Assembly: GCA_030544235.1 (NCBI GenBank)
Contig: CM060470.1
Span: forward strand, 23,455,856 to 23,519,855
From: Lepturacanthus savala
Lineage: Eukaryota > Chordata > Actinopteri > Scombriformes > Trichiuridae
DNA length: 64,000 nt
Reading direction: 5' to 3'
This document shows, in pieces, positions 34,865 through 46,015 of this stretch. Within the stretch, counting starts at the first letter, position 1, and the number at the start of each line of letters is the position of its first letter. The notes below the pieces were generated by a model. The model saw nothing but the letters and a program-made list of their open reading frames with translations, did no database searches and was not told the origin of the DNA. The translations under genes and the position numbers were made by a program.

Positions 34865-36590
34865 TTACTCAGGTTGAAGGTGGCGGCGGATCCGCCGAAG
34901 CTCAGCTCCCTGCTCTGTCTGGATGATGAAAGATCTTGGAGTGATGCTTTCACCTGTGATCACCGTTGGCTTTGACCATGATTTCTCATGATCCAACTTG
35001 AATCTGTCTGCATCACCTGGCTTGTCCCGTGCATACACCGCTGCTCTGCTGGGCCACTGAAGATTCTTCTCCAAAGTAGGGAGGGTTGTTCTAATCTTTC
35101 TCCCCATTAACAGCTCAGCAGGACTGCAACTGGTGGAGGAGCATGGGGTGGACCTGTAGATCATCAGGACCATCGCTGGATCTGCTTGCTTGAGGATCTT
35201 CTTGACTGTTTGGACAGCTCTTTCTGCATGCCCATTACCCTGCAGATGATGTGGGCTGGACGTGCAGTGCCTGAAGTCAAGCTGCTTTGCAAACTCAAGG
35301 AACTCAGCACTAGAAAACTGCGGCCCATTATCTGTCACCACCTCGTCTGGAATACCAAACCTGGCGAAAATGGCCTTTGACCTCTGTATGACATGTATAC
35401 AGGTCGTGGAAGACATATGCAGTATTTCTATAAATCTGGAGTAGTAGTCTGAGCTGTAGCTGTTTCATGTGGTCGAAAGCTGCTTGCTGTGTGTGACCCC
35501 AAGTCCATGTGTTCTTGTTTTTCAGGAGCTCATACAGCGGCTGACCCACAGTGGACAGGTTGGGGATATATCTTCCAAGATAATTCACCATTCCCAGAAT
35601 CCTTTTCAGTTCTTGTACATTTGTTGATGGTGGTAGCTGCTGTGTAGCTTCGACTTTGTCCGGGTCAGGCCGAATTCCATCCTTATCGATGAGATGCCCT
35701 AGGAACCGCAGCTGACTCTGCCTAATGGAGCACTTTTCACGGTTGAGCTTCAATCCAGCCGTCTCAATGTGCTGCATGGCTTTCTCTAGGTGCTGGTCAT
35801 GCTCAGTCAGTGTGGCACCATAGACTAGGACGTCATACATAAAAATCTCTACCCCTTCTAGCCCTGCATCGTCTCCATCATTTTTCTTTGGAAAATTTCA
35901 GGAGCGCTAGTTATCCCAAACGGCAGCCTCTTGAAGTGAAATCTGCCAAACAGCGTGATAACGGTAGTGAGCTTGCAACTGTCTGGATGCAGTGGAATTT
36001 GGAACAAAACACTTGCTGCATCGAGTGATGAGAAGATAGTGGCACCAGTGACACACCGTTTCCTCCACTCTCTTCACTAGGTTCATCTTCACAGACAGTG
36101 GTCTGTTTAGAAGATTGCTGACTGTATGTCCATAAATAAGGCTATGAGCAGGTGTGTCTTTCCTTTGTAGGCTACATTGCTCTGGAACTGCCCTATGCAC
36201 TGAAGCTCCCCACGTGGGCTATCCATCGGGTTGTCAGCGGGCTCATGTGGAGTTTTGGGTCTGAATGAGTGGTAGGTTTGTTCACGGATGATGTGCACAT
36301 CGGCCCGTGTCGATTTTGAACTCAACTGGAGTGGAGCCTACCAGCAGTTTGATGGCCCATTGCTCTGATGACCCATTGTTCTGGCAGCAGCTTTGCTCAC
36401 TGCCTGTAGGAAATACGACTGTTGCTGCTCAGTAACCTTGCTCACTGCCTTCTTATTCCTGCACACTCTGCTCTAATGTCCAACTTTGTTGCATTTGTTA
36501 CATGTGGATTCACGCGCTGGACAGTTGTTTTCTTCCTTGCAATGATGCTCTTTCCCACTTTCCATTGCCTTTATTCCCCCCACATTGTTT
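34865..36590 (-). mobile_element. Ty3/Gypsy retrotransposon remnant with internal deletion
   Basis: On the minus strand, in order: a zinc-knuckle-like CxxC (about 36470-36520), protease-to-RT linker (36107-36325), RT fingers/palm in broken frames (35907-36200), RT palm/thumb with FLGHLIDKDGIRPDPDKV (35451-35840), then an abrupt join at about 35450 into the integrase core (34865-35450). The integrase shows DYYSRF, TDNGPQF and GHAERAVQ, so all three D-D-E residues are present. The RT active site reads MYDVLVY, so the first Asp of the YxDD motif is replaced by Tyr. RNase H and the integrase zinc domain are deleted. Stops and frame changes confirm a dead element. Confidence 0.85.
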
Positions 36591-36606
36591 TCCGCGAAAC
36601 AAACAT

Positions 36607-36742
36607 GAAATAACATGATAGTTTATTATAACGTTATAATGTGATAATTTCACATCATGTTATAACGTGAAAATACTACATCATGAAATAACTTGATAAT
36701 TTCATATCACGAAATAACGTGATAAGTATCACGTTATTTAGC
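36607..36742. repeat. Array of short palindromes around TATCACGTTAT (right array)
   Basis: Shorter counterpart of 30450-30775 with the same ATAACGTGATAA / TATCACGTTAT units. It ends where hAT sequence resumes. Confidence 0.65.
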
Positions 36743-37075
36743 ACACATAGTGCATTTGACTATGATCTTCTTCGAATCCTTATGTTTCACAAACATAAAG
36801 TAATGAGCATGTGTCCATCAGGAGAATGTGCTATCCAGTGTTTTCTGCAGGTTCACTCATCTACTCATCTTCTGTCTGACGAACCAAAGGGAAAAGGAAG
36901 TGAAACGTTTTGCGGGGACATTTCACTGCTGGTGATCTTGCTGTGATTTTGTAGCAAATTTGTATGAAGAAAAACAACCAACCAGGTTAAAAATGCATTG
37001 TAATGTAATTACAATTAATTACTGACATTTGTACCAAGTAAAATATTACCTTTTTTTTTCCTGTAATGCCTTAAA
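36743..37075 (-). mobile_element. hAT element, continuation of the split copy
   Basis: From 'agcacacatagtgcatttga' onward, the sequence follows the inverse of 26419-26790 of the intact hAT (TTCTTCxAATCxTTATGTTTCACAAAC, AAAGTAATGAGCATGTG, AATGTGCTATCCA, GAAGTGAAACGTTTTG). The last 40 or so bases of the terminus and the target duplication are not recognisable. Confidence 0.65.
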
Positions 37076-39426
37076 TTACAGTACTATATGTTAAAAAATA
37101 GGAACTATGCTACATTGGAAATTGAAAAACAATTTAGTGCAGCTTGAAAAACCAACGAAAGCTCACTATTTGAATTCTTTTCACAGTTTCAGTTTTAATT
37201 TTAGTAAAAGATGTGAGTGCTTCAAATCATGCCAGGTCGATGGTTCCAACCTCTTACCTCATATTTTATCAACTATTTCACTGCCAAAGTCATTTAGAAA
37301 TTGGCCACTGTCACTGAATTCACTGATTTTTAAACACGTCTAGGAATATTCTATCCTATAAATATGCAAACAAGTGCTATATCAACAGCAAGTTTCCGGT
37401 GGTAGACATAAAATCATTTTGTGTCAGACATTCGTTCTTTTAAAAAATGATTTTACATTCCAGACAGTAGATGGAAGCTGATATTGTTCTGTAGGAAGGT
37501 CCAATGTACACAGACCTGCTAAAAACCCCTGTAGTGAGTCCTTCTACTGGACTAAATGTGATAAGGTTCCCTCTCACCATGCAAAAGGACTTTTTGGACA
37601 CTAATGCCTGTCTTTTTGGGCCCCTGCCTGTCAGTCTGGATGGTCTGAGTCCACTCTTTTCCATTATTTTCATTTAGATGAGAAAGCAGCCATCATTACA
37701 TTCTCTGAAAACCATAATCATCAACTCTGCAGATGCTAGTAGGAGAACCTTTATTAGCCCTCACCACATTTGGTCCATTGGTAACACAGCTGTTTCCAAC
37801 ACAGACTCCGGCTTCCACACCCTATCTTTTCCAATAGGCAGGAATTTATGGCGGGGCTAATGCTGTTTTTTTTTTTTTTTACTTTTGACTTCATGAAAGG
37901 TTCAAACTGTGTTTGATTTGTATGCTTTTAGGCCAAGCCTGGCAATCTAAGCCACCTACCAAAAAAAAGAAGAAAATTGCACGTTAGTCTCTGTGCAGTC
38001 TCAAAGGCTCCAAGCAGTCGGCTCAGCTCCGCTCCCTCAGCTCAGCCACCCTCATTCCCCTTTATTCCCACACTAAACCCTTTTTATTACTTAATGCCAC
38101 TGACTTTGTCTCCACTCTTACTGATCGTAACATGTGAATCAATACTGACTTTAAATAAGGTGATGTCAGAAACTGACAAGCAGTGTAGATTAGTGAATCA
38201 GATTTTTCTAGCATGGCCAATAAAGAAGGTGACCTGCTTCGGAGTAAACGTTTAGCTAATGGAATTTTAAAAATGAGGACATCCAGCACTGCGTCCAATG
38301 CCAGTCCACAAAACCTGTTGTGTGATAAAACTGCAGAGTGCAATGACTGAAAGGGCATCGATTTAAAGGGATTTTTTTTTAATATTCATCCATTCATACA
38401 TGTGCTTGTTTGTTTATTATTATTGGAAAAAACTGAAATATTCACCATAATATTCTGAATAACAAGCTCAAACCTTGGTAATGAATTTAGTTTTAAAATG
38501 CACCAAATATACGTATATGGCAAACACTGGCTCAACAAGCTTTTAGAGTTTTTATATTGATCTGTTTAACCCAGTAAGATCCCACATTGCAGATTTACAT
38601 TTTTAGTTTTTCTAAAAAAATGATATAAATGTGCTGATTTTTTTTTCCAGTCATTGTCCTATTGTTCAGTCTCACAATGCTATTGGATAGAACATCTGTA
38701 TATGGGCAAAAATGTTATGTGGTGTAACCCTAAAAACCTCACTCTCAAAAAGGTTTTAAAAAAAACATGCTATCAACTAGTTTTATATTCTAGGTGGATT
38801 GAATATTTAAAATGTGTCATTTTTTTTGGTTACACCTTTTGACATTTTGTGTCAAAAAAATGCACATTCCCTGTGATTTTTGTAGTATAATAGACTTTCA
38901 CATGTAATAATTCCATCATGAATACAAAATGTATATTTTGATAAACCTGTTGAATGCTTTTTTAAAAAGATGTTGACTTTCTCAACTTGCCAACCATTAT
39001 TTGTCACTGACTTACTTTACTTTAATTTCCAATATAATACTATATGGAACCCATTGTACTAGAAGCCGAATTACCAGAATATGTTGCAATAGCATGTGGC
39101 TTTCTACTGCTCATAATATTATCACATTCAACAGATCAGTTTCTCATTTTGTTTGTCCATTTATTTTGGCTCAATTCATAATCAAAGCAGTAAGTTGTGG
39201 GGGATGCTGGGGATACCGGTTGTTGTAGAACAGGTGAGAATGTTCCGGAATGTGAAATTATCATCCTAAAATGAATGCTGCATGCAGAACACAATAGTTG
39301 CCAGCCAGTATTGTGTGACTAGTGAAATGTGTAAATGGTTTATTTTAGTGTTAAGTGTAAACATTTTGCCCAACCAGCCATGTATTGAAGGCTCTGTTCT
39401 GTTCTCTGTTTATTTTTTTTCTCATT
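37076..39426. other. Gene-free stretch
   Basis: AT-rich, with ORFs below 100 codons and no recognisable domain. No transposon ends are recognised. Confidence 0.4.
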
Positions 39427-39840
39427 TCAGAATGTCAGCAGCAAGGAGAAAGCCTGTGATGAAGCACTGCCAGAAGGACAAAACTACAAAATCTATACAG
39501 ACAACTGCTTCTGTTCCACTCATAGAGAAACTCCTTGACTGTGGAATCCATCATGTGGGAACAGCCAGGCAGGTATGCCTACCCAACTATAACCTTGAAG
39601 AGCTTGAAGAGGACAGGACTCATTAGACATAGTCAACACACCAAAGAGAGGGCAACCATCCTCAGGCCATGGTAGCCCAGAAACAAGGATGTGACAACAG
39701 GTAGCCTGTTGAATTTAAAGAAGGGACCATTCTCATGTGATGGGAGTCCAAGCAGTATCCCACCAAAGAGATCATCACCTGGCACTGGGTGCGCACAAGG
39801 ACCACATTGGACATTTCTCAATGAAGACTGAGAGAGGACG
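39427..39840 (+). pseudogene. piggyBac transposase C-terminal fragment
   Basis: After an acceptor-like CTCATTTCAG (ending about 39430), the + strand reads through a YTDNCFCS block at about 39496. A one-base frame change then leads to LLDCGIHHVGTAR, the 'DNFFTS...GxxxxGTxR' segment near the end of piggyBac transposases. Later words (EFKEGTILM, PTKEIITW) fall in broken frames with stops. It starts near where the copy at 31932-33795 stops, so the two could be pieces of one original gene, or separate copies of one family. Confidence 0.55.
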
Positions 39841-40179
39841 TGGCCAGGGATGAAAATACCATTTCATTGATGCGGGGGGGGACAAAAAACAGTAAATTTC
39901 CAGAGAATAATTTCTGGACGGAAACATGAAAAAAATACTATACTAGCATATGCAATCATGAATCAGTGAGGTAAAAACCATGAAAAACCTCTCTCTCTAC
40001 TATTTTTTCCTTTCCCTCCTCCCTCCACCGAGTTGCCGCTACTACAATAACTTACCTCGTTGGAGCTTGTTAATGATCATTAGATCTGATCTTAAGCATT
40101 TTAAGACTAATTTGGGACAAATTTTGAACTAGATATTGTTTTACATTTGTGTTGTGCATTTATTTAACATTGTTTGATC

Positions 40180-40405
40180 TCACTGCATTTAAGTCAGAGC
40201 TGAAGACGTTTCTGTTTGCTGCTGCCTACTGCTGATGTTGTTTGTCACTGCACAACTTTGTTTTAGTTTTGTTTTAATTTTGGATTTTTCCCTTTTCAAT
40301 CAACTGTTCATCAATTGTATCTTGATGCTTTTAATGTTTTATGTAAAGCACTTTGAATGACATTATTGTTGAAATGTGCTATACAAATAAACTTGCCTTG
40401 ACTTG
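40180..40405 (+). mobile_element. L2/CR1-type LINE 3' end
   Basis: Encodes the 'SELKTFLFAAAY' style tail and then the widespread fish LINE terminus (GTAAAGCACTTTGAATGAC ... GTGCTATACAAATAAACTTGCCTTG, 40335-40398). 5'-truncated. Confidence 0.65.
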
Positions 40406-40699
40406 TACACCTAATGCATTTTTTACTGAAGTACAAACATTTGTAGCTTTCTTTTCATACAATGAGTACAAACCTACAAGCCTACAGGAAAATCTGCTAC
40501 CTACTTCACCCAACATTATAAGATTACAATGTTCTCATAATACGCTTAATTTTCATCTCCAAGTCCTCTTACATCACCATCTAAAAGGTTGCATTATTTT
40601 ATGTTTTACTATGTCTGCAGGGTCAATTTAACACGACTTCTAAATATTAATCCTAAAGAATATATTTCTTTTTCTGTGGATGTTTTTCCTCATCCAATG

Positions 40700-40945
40700 T
40701 CACAGTGTGGATGAAACCCTGAGGATAAAAGAATGTGATAAAGTACCGTTAACACACACATGTTGTAACCTCTTATTTAAAAAGTCCATCAGCCAACGTA
40801 TCCGGACAGGATCAATAAAATGATTGCTCCTTAACCTTTTTGCGAAAATATGTGGTTGAATGCATTTAAAGGCTGAGAAGAAATCAATAAAAAAGGCACA
40901 TAAATGTCTTTGTGCGCTCGAATTGACGTACATTCATGTTAAAAG
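40700..40945 (-). pseudogene. LINE reverse transcriptase fragment (L2/CR1-like)
   Basis: The minus frame shows FIDFFSAFKCIQPHIF, WLMDFLNKRLQHVCVNGTLS, the palm region of L2/CR1-type polymerases ('DFSSAFNTIxPxxL...DFLTxRxQxVxVNGxxS'). About 80 codons; both ends are lost. Confidence 0.75.
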
Positions 40946-41094
40946 AAGGGAAACTGTTGCATAGTCAATACCCTTCTGCTGAAAGTAGTGTGTAACCAGT
41001 TTAAAAGGATTCTTGCTATAGATTTATGTTATTTAACCTGCGAAGCACTGATAACATATTATTTCTGTTGCTGAGTGCAATTACTGCAGTATCC

Positions 41095-41660
41095 ACTAGA
41101 GATGCACCAAAATGAAAATGACTTTGGTCAAAGCCAAAATTAAACATGCTAATTACCAAATACTAAATATCAATTATCTGATGCGGTTTTAATTTTTTCA
41201 CAGCGATTTGTTTTAATATTGGATAAATAGTTATAATAATTTTTTGGACATTTTTTTTTCATAGAAATATCTCCGGTAAGGATGCATCTGAGAAATACCA
41301 TCTCAATACCAGCATGATGTGCTCCACAAGCCTACAAAACGGTTGATCATCCAAAGCCATTAACTCCATTACCTTTTTTGTGATGTCTTTTGCTTTGGTG
41401 CTGTTCTTTGCAAACATTTTTGAGTTTTCGAAACCGTTGGGGTGTGTGTGGTTTGACCAGTTTTCCCTTTAGCAGCTGTCACCCTCTCTCTCATGCTCAG
41501 CATGCAGTTCAGGGTGTTTGGCTTTTAAATAACAAATGAAAGCAGTAGAGCTAAAATTCTTTGCAGAGGAACCCCCTCTAGATAGTTTGGTTGAACACTC
41601 TTTGCAAACAAAGATGCTAGGTCACCACTATTCAGCCTTGTTTTCTTTTATTTTTCATAT
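41095..41660 (-). mobile_element. hAT fragment with a BED zinc finger
   Basis: The left edge 'agagatgcaccaaaatgaaa' (41099) matches the AGAGATGCACCGA-type hAT terminus. On the minus strand at about 41470-41625, broken frames give CKECSTKL..., AKNFSSTAFICYLKAKHPELH, the layout of a BED-type zinc finger of hAT transposases. The catalytic region is missing. Confidence 0.5.
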
Positions 41661-42009
41661 CTAAGTTGCTATAATGTAAGTAAATCACCCTCTGGCTCCA
41701 GTTTCTTATTGTGTCTACTACATCTATATCTTTACAACAACCTCTCCTGTAGTGACCTACATCTCTCTAATATATTGTTCATAACACAGTGATTATTGGG
41801 CATAATGTATGATATTCACTCTAAACTACACAGGTTTTGACTTCAAAACAGGATAAGTTATGTTTTAAAATGGCTGTGTGGCTGCATATCCTCCCTGTCA
41901 GCCTGTTAGCTTAAAGAATGTCTGTTTAAAAGAGGTTTAGCAGAGGTTACCCCTCTGCTACAGTATTGTTCCTTCTGATCAGGCAAGATTGAAAATATAT
42001 GTATTACAC

Positions 42010-42080
42010 TCACATGATGACACCCAGTGTTCTAAATACAGTATCATGGAACATCAGGGGCTTAAAGAAAAGGTGTCTGC
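42010..42080 (+). mobile_element. L1-type LINE endonuclease start
   Basis: An ATG at 42017 opens a short frame reading SVLNTVSWNIRGLKKRC, the characteristic 'xxWNVRGL' start of L1/Tx1-type ORF2 endonuclease. It breaks off after about 20 codons. Confidence 0.45.
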
Positions 42081-44230
42081 TAAAGGAATGTGTTAGGATC
42101 TCCCTCTGTCTGTGCTGCAGTGTTATTCCTTCTGATGGAGCTCCCCTCCACCTCCCATCACCGTCCTCTTAGTCTATCTGGTCACTGGCTCATTGGTTCA
42201 GCTCCTCATCTCATTAGCAGCAGCAGTGCATTGGCCACTACCACCAGTGTCTGGACATAACAGGATCTATCTGCTGTGGATCCAAGCATCAAACACTTTA
42301 CATCTCATAACACATAACACTGGACAAAAATGTCACATTAAATTTAACTGTCTCTCCTGATTGAAATATACTTATACACCACTTAACATCTTAGATTAGG
42401 TCAAGAAACAGCCACCTGCACTAGTCTTGAGGGTGATATGAAAATTAAGAATGTATCAGGAACAGAATATAATTGGGTTGATCAGGACAGAAAATGATTT
42501 TCAGAAGAATGGCTATTTTATATTTGAAATTAGCCTAAAATGATAGTAGCCAGCGAGCCTTCTAGTCCATCCCTAGGGTTTAACAGGGACAACCAACTTC
42601 CATAAAAGCTGCATGATCCCTCTGTCTTCATGGAATATTTGTTTTACGGTAAAGAAAATAGATACTGCCTTCCTTCAGATTGAGTTAAACAATGTGATCT
42701 GCTTATCAGTGATTACAAAAAGCTTCTGAACAGGTTTATGTCTTTTATATCTCGCTGAATCCAGATTTGTCTGACAAATGATACAGTAAAAAGAATGTTC
42801 CACCTGACAGACAAGATTGGGGCTGGCAGATAAGATTGCACCTTGTCCGAATTCAGGGCTGCACAAAGCAGACTCTCCTTATTCTTGGGATGACATTGCA
42901 CCATCTTATCCATGACAGGAATTTTTCTCTACTAATTTATATATTTTATATATATTTCTTTCCACCCCAGGGCTGTTTAAGGACACACTCTGGACTGTTT
43001 GTATGTCTCAATACTTCCCTTCATGATCTGTCACTGTCTCATCTGGTTTTCTTTTGTTTGGGAGATTTTGTTGTTTTGTTTTGAAAAGGTTGCCCCTTGT
43101 TGTTATGTGTCCCCTTTATTTCCAGTATTTTTTAGATATGTTGCCTGTTCCCTGCCATCTTTTATATATTCCTCTCTGGCTGCTCTGCTCTGTATTTGGG
43201 ATACAGCCCCACTACACCATGTCTCAGAAACTGACATTTTAACTTTGTGACTATGATCTTGTTGTGGGGGGGAAAAAAAGAAAAAAAAAAAACCTTTACT
43301 TAAAAACTGTTGTGTAATATGTCCTATATATGGAAGACATCTGTAGCTAGGACTCATATTTGTGAGTTGTGTATTCCCTTTCACCTTATTCTGAATTACT
43401 ATTGTGGATCTAAAAACAATAATAAATCAATTGGTTTGTTACTGATTTAACTTGCGTTGCAGCAGATTTCATGTGATTCAATTAGCAAGTTCAATGATTT
43501 TGCTCCTGTCACAGAAAAGGCTGTTTGCAACATGTATTTTTTGTGTGGCCATTTAAAGCTGTTCTGGTGCATCTGCTGAAGCTCTGTAGTCACTTGATGT
43601 ATGGAAGTAATGTGGTTATTGAGCCTGCCATTCAGCTTAAATTCAATTCAGAATCAGTCTGATGATGCAAATGCTCTATCTGCGTAAATCAAGGTCACAG
43701 GACCCATCTCCATTAATAACTTATGTCTACCATCGTGGAAGTGTCCTTGTGCGAAATATCCCTGTGACAAGCTGGACAGCCGTTTGGTGAAATCACAGGA
43801 TTGAAGTGAAGAGCTGCAGCACATCTTTCTACTTATAATAGACGCTGTAGTATACAAGAAAAATACATCTTAAAAATTATTGAAATACAGGTAGATGCAT
43901 CTGAAACAGATATACTGCTCATGCACTATAGGTGTTTAATTTGTTAAATTTAGATGTTAAATTTGAAAATAGACAGAAATTGCATTTTTCTATGCATACA
44001 GTGATCAATGCAAATATTGTAGTTTGGCCTGGAGGAAAGCAATGTTGGCCTCTTGATTGCACTACATGAAAGGTCAGGCAGTCACCACAGTCATTGTTAT
44101 TCATTTCATCTTAAGAGTAGAGAAACTCCTGGAAAGAACAGAATCATGTTTTACTTACAAACTTTTTCTTTTACTTCAAAACCCTCAAAATGATGACTGA
44201 TAAACACCAGATGTGCTCGCTGTCGCTAAT
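42081..44230. other. Gene-free stretch
   Basis: No convincing gene. The part 42830-43450 has overlapping hydrophobic ORFs, possibly decayed LINE sequence, but no motif is strong enough. Confidence 0.3.
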
Positions 44231-44239
44231 GTCATTTCC

Positions 44240-44640
44240 AAAACATGGCAGAACATCCCACCAGTCTCATAGCCACTGACCTTTCTAACCATGCCAACCC
44301 AAGACCTCCACATCCAGCATCTTCACCTGCAAGATGGTCTGAGAACAGCCACCTGCACAGCAGATGCAAAAGTTGGTTTGCAAAAAACAGAATGTTTGCA
44401 GAAACTTTATCATGGAAAGCTGATCTGCACACTGACCGTCCCCACCAGGGTCTCAACCCGACTGCAGATCATCATCAAAACTGAGTCGAGTGGGCAAATG
44501 TTCACCTTCAGTGGCATCTGGCACTGTATGAAGTGTTTTCTTCACAGATAAATCCTGGTTTTCACTGCACCTGGCAGATGGCAGTGTGTGTAGTGTTGTG
44601 TGGGTGAACAGTTTGCTTACAACTCCTTTAATTAAAAAAA
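44240..44640 (+). pseudogene. Tc1/mariner-type transposase remnant
   Basis: In shifting + frames the order 'EWANVHLQWHLALYEVFS', a degenerate catalytic-core neighbourhood, then 'TWQMAVCVV' and 'GEQFAYN' parallels the 'RLQWAxxHLxWxxAxWxxVLFSDESRF...GxxxVWRRxGERF' segment of Tc1-like transposases. Stops and frameshifts are frequent; no terminal repeats are recognised. Confidence 0.4.
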
Positions 44641-44965
44641 AATTTTTATAACTTTTTTTGCACATGTTTATGTACTTGTGTGTGTTTCCCATCAGGAACA
44701 ATAAATTGACTTAAGTGAAGTTTCTGGAATTTTGTTGTGCTGAAAAAAAAAAATGAACAAAACAATTCATTTTTACTAGGGTTGATCCGTCAGAGTCGAT
44801 GCATCGACGGGTTTGGTCCATGCTCAATAAGGGACAATTATGAGCGCATCTCGAATAAGCACTAGATTTAGAGAGGACTTTCTGTATTATTGCATATGGA
44901 AAACTCAGGTTTTCCATATTAGTTGATGAAACCAACACCCCAATAATCAACTAAGAATTTATTTA

Positions 44966-46013
44966 CTGTAATTTACAGACTATAAAGCATATGTGAATAT
45001 TAGCTGCAACAGCTACCTTTGGGAAAAAACAAATGTGTACAATAGACAAACTGCACTGGACTAATAGCTGCAGCTGTTTTAATGTTTAATTACCATATGG
45101 GCTGTGCATAGAGGGGATCATCAGGAATGAGATGAGCTTGAGATGAGTTAATTAACATTTCAACAAACAAGTTGCATACACTACCGTTCAAAAGTTTGCA
45201 GTCACTCAGGAAATTTACTGTTTTCAATGATAAGTCACCCTTTTATTTACCACCATGAGTTGTAAAATGAATAGAAATTTCATCACTTTATCCTTCTGAT
45301 GCAATGAGCAAACACATTGTACCATTAGAACCCTGGAGTGATAGTTGCTGGAAATGGGTCTCTATACACCTATGTAGATATTACACCAAAAAGCAGACAT
45401 TTGCAGCTAGAATAGTCATTTACCACATTAGGAATGTATAGAGTGTATTTCTGATTAGTTTGAAGTTATCTTCATTGAAAAAAAGCAGTTCTTTTCTTTC
45501 AAAAATAAGGACATTTCTAAGTGATCCCAAACTTTTGAACGGTAATGTAGATGCATAACTTATTCAAGTGTTATAATTTAGTGCAGTAGTATGGAACACA
45601 TACTGTGCTGTGTAAACTGTACTGTATCACAGAGAGTTTCAGACACACAAACTTTCACACGTTTAAAAGCATCTGAAACATGTACATTTACTGTGCAGAA
45701 ATAATACCATAAATGGTGCACTCCCAGCGCAGGTCCTTTCCTTTTTACCTTCTGCTTTGACAGCCAGATTGCCTACAACTGGAAAGCTGCATTATACACA
45801 TTTCTTCATTTAATTTTCATAATTAGGGTTTGTGCATAAAACGTCCAATGCACAAACTATCACTTCTGTAATGTCTGTCTTACTCTTGTTCTGTCTCTCT
45901 TGATGCGTTTGGTTCCACATTGTTGTGTCTAGTGACTGTTTGCTGTAAAAAATCCATATTAGCTACACCATTTAAAGGGGAAAAAGTTGCACCTTATAGT
46001 CCGGAAATTATGG
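44966..46013. mobile_element. Pogo/Tigger-like element containing a nested Tc1-type MITE
   Basis: TA flanks (44964-44965 and 46014-46015) surround inverted ends CTGTAATTTACAGACTATAAAGC and GCACCTTATAGTCCGGAAATTATGG, a decayed version of the terminus seen at 32271-33216. A 359-bp element (45184-45542) is inserted inside it. Confidence 0.65.
45184..45542. mobile_element. Tc1-type MITE with TA target duplication
   Basis: Ends 'ccgttcaaaagtttg' and 'caaacttttgaacgg' are perfect inverses, flanked by TA at 45182-45183 and 45543-45544. The interior is non-coding and contains a GAAAAAAAGCAGTTCTTTTC block and an AATAAGGACATTTCTAAGTGATC block typical of this widespread fish element. Confidence 0.85.
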
Positions 46014-46015
46014 TA

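Noticed and set aside
42830..43390. Hydrophobic ORFs suggesting a small membrane protein
   Set aside because: Three overlapping frames are equally open, stops and low-complexity runs interrupt them, and decayed LINE sequence is a simpler explanation.
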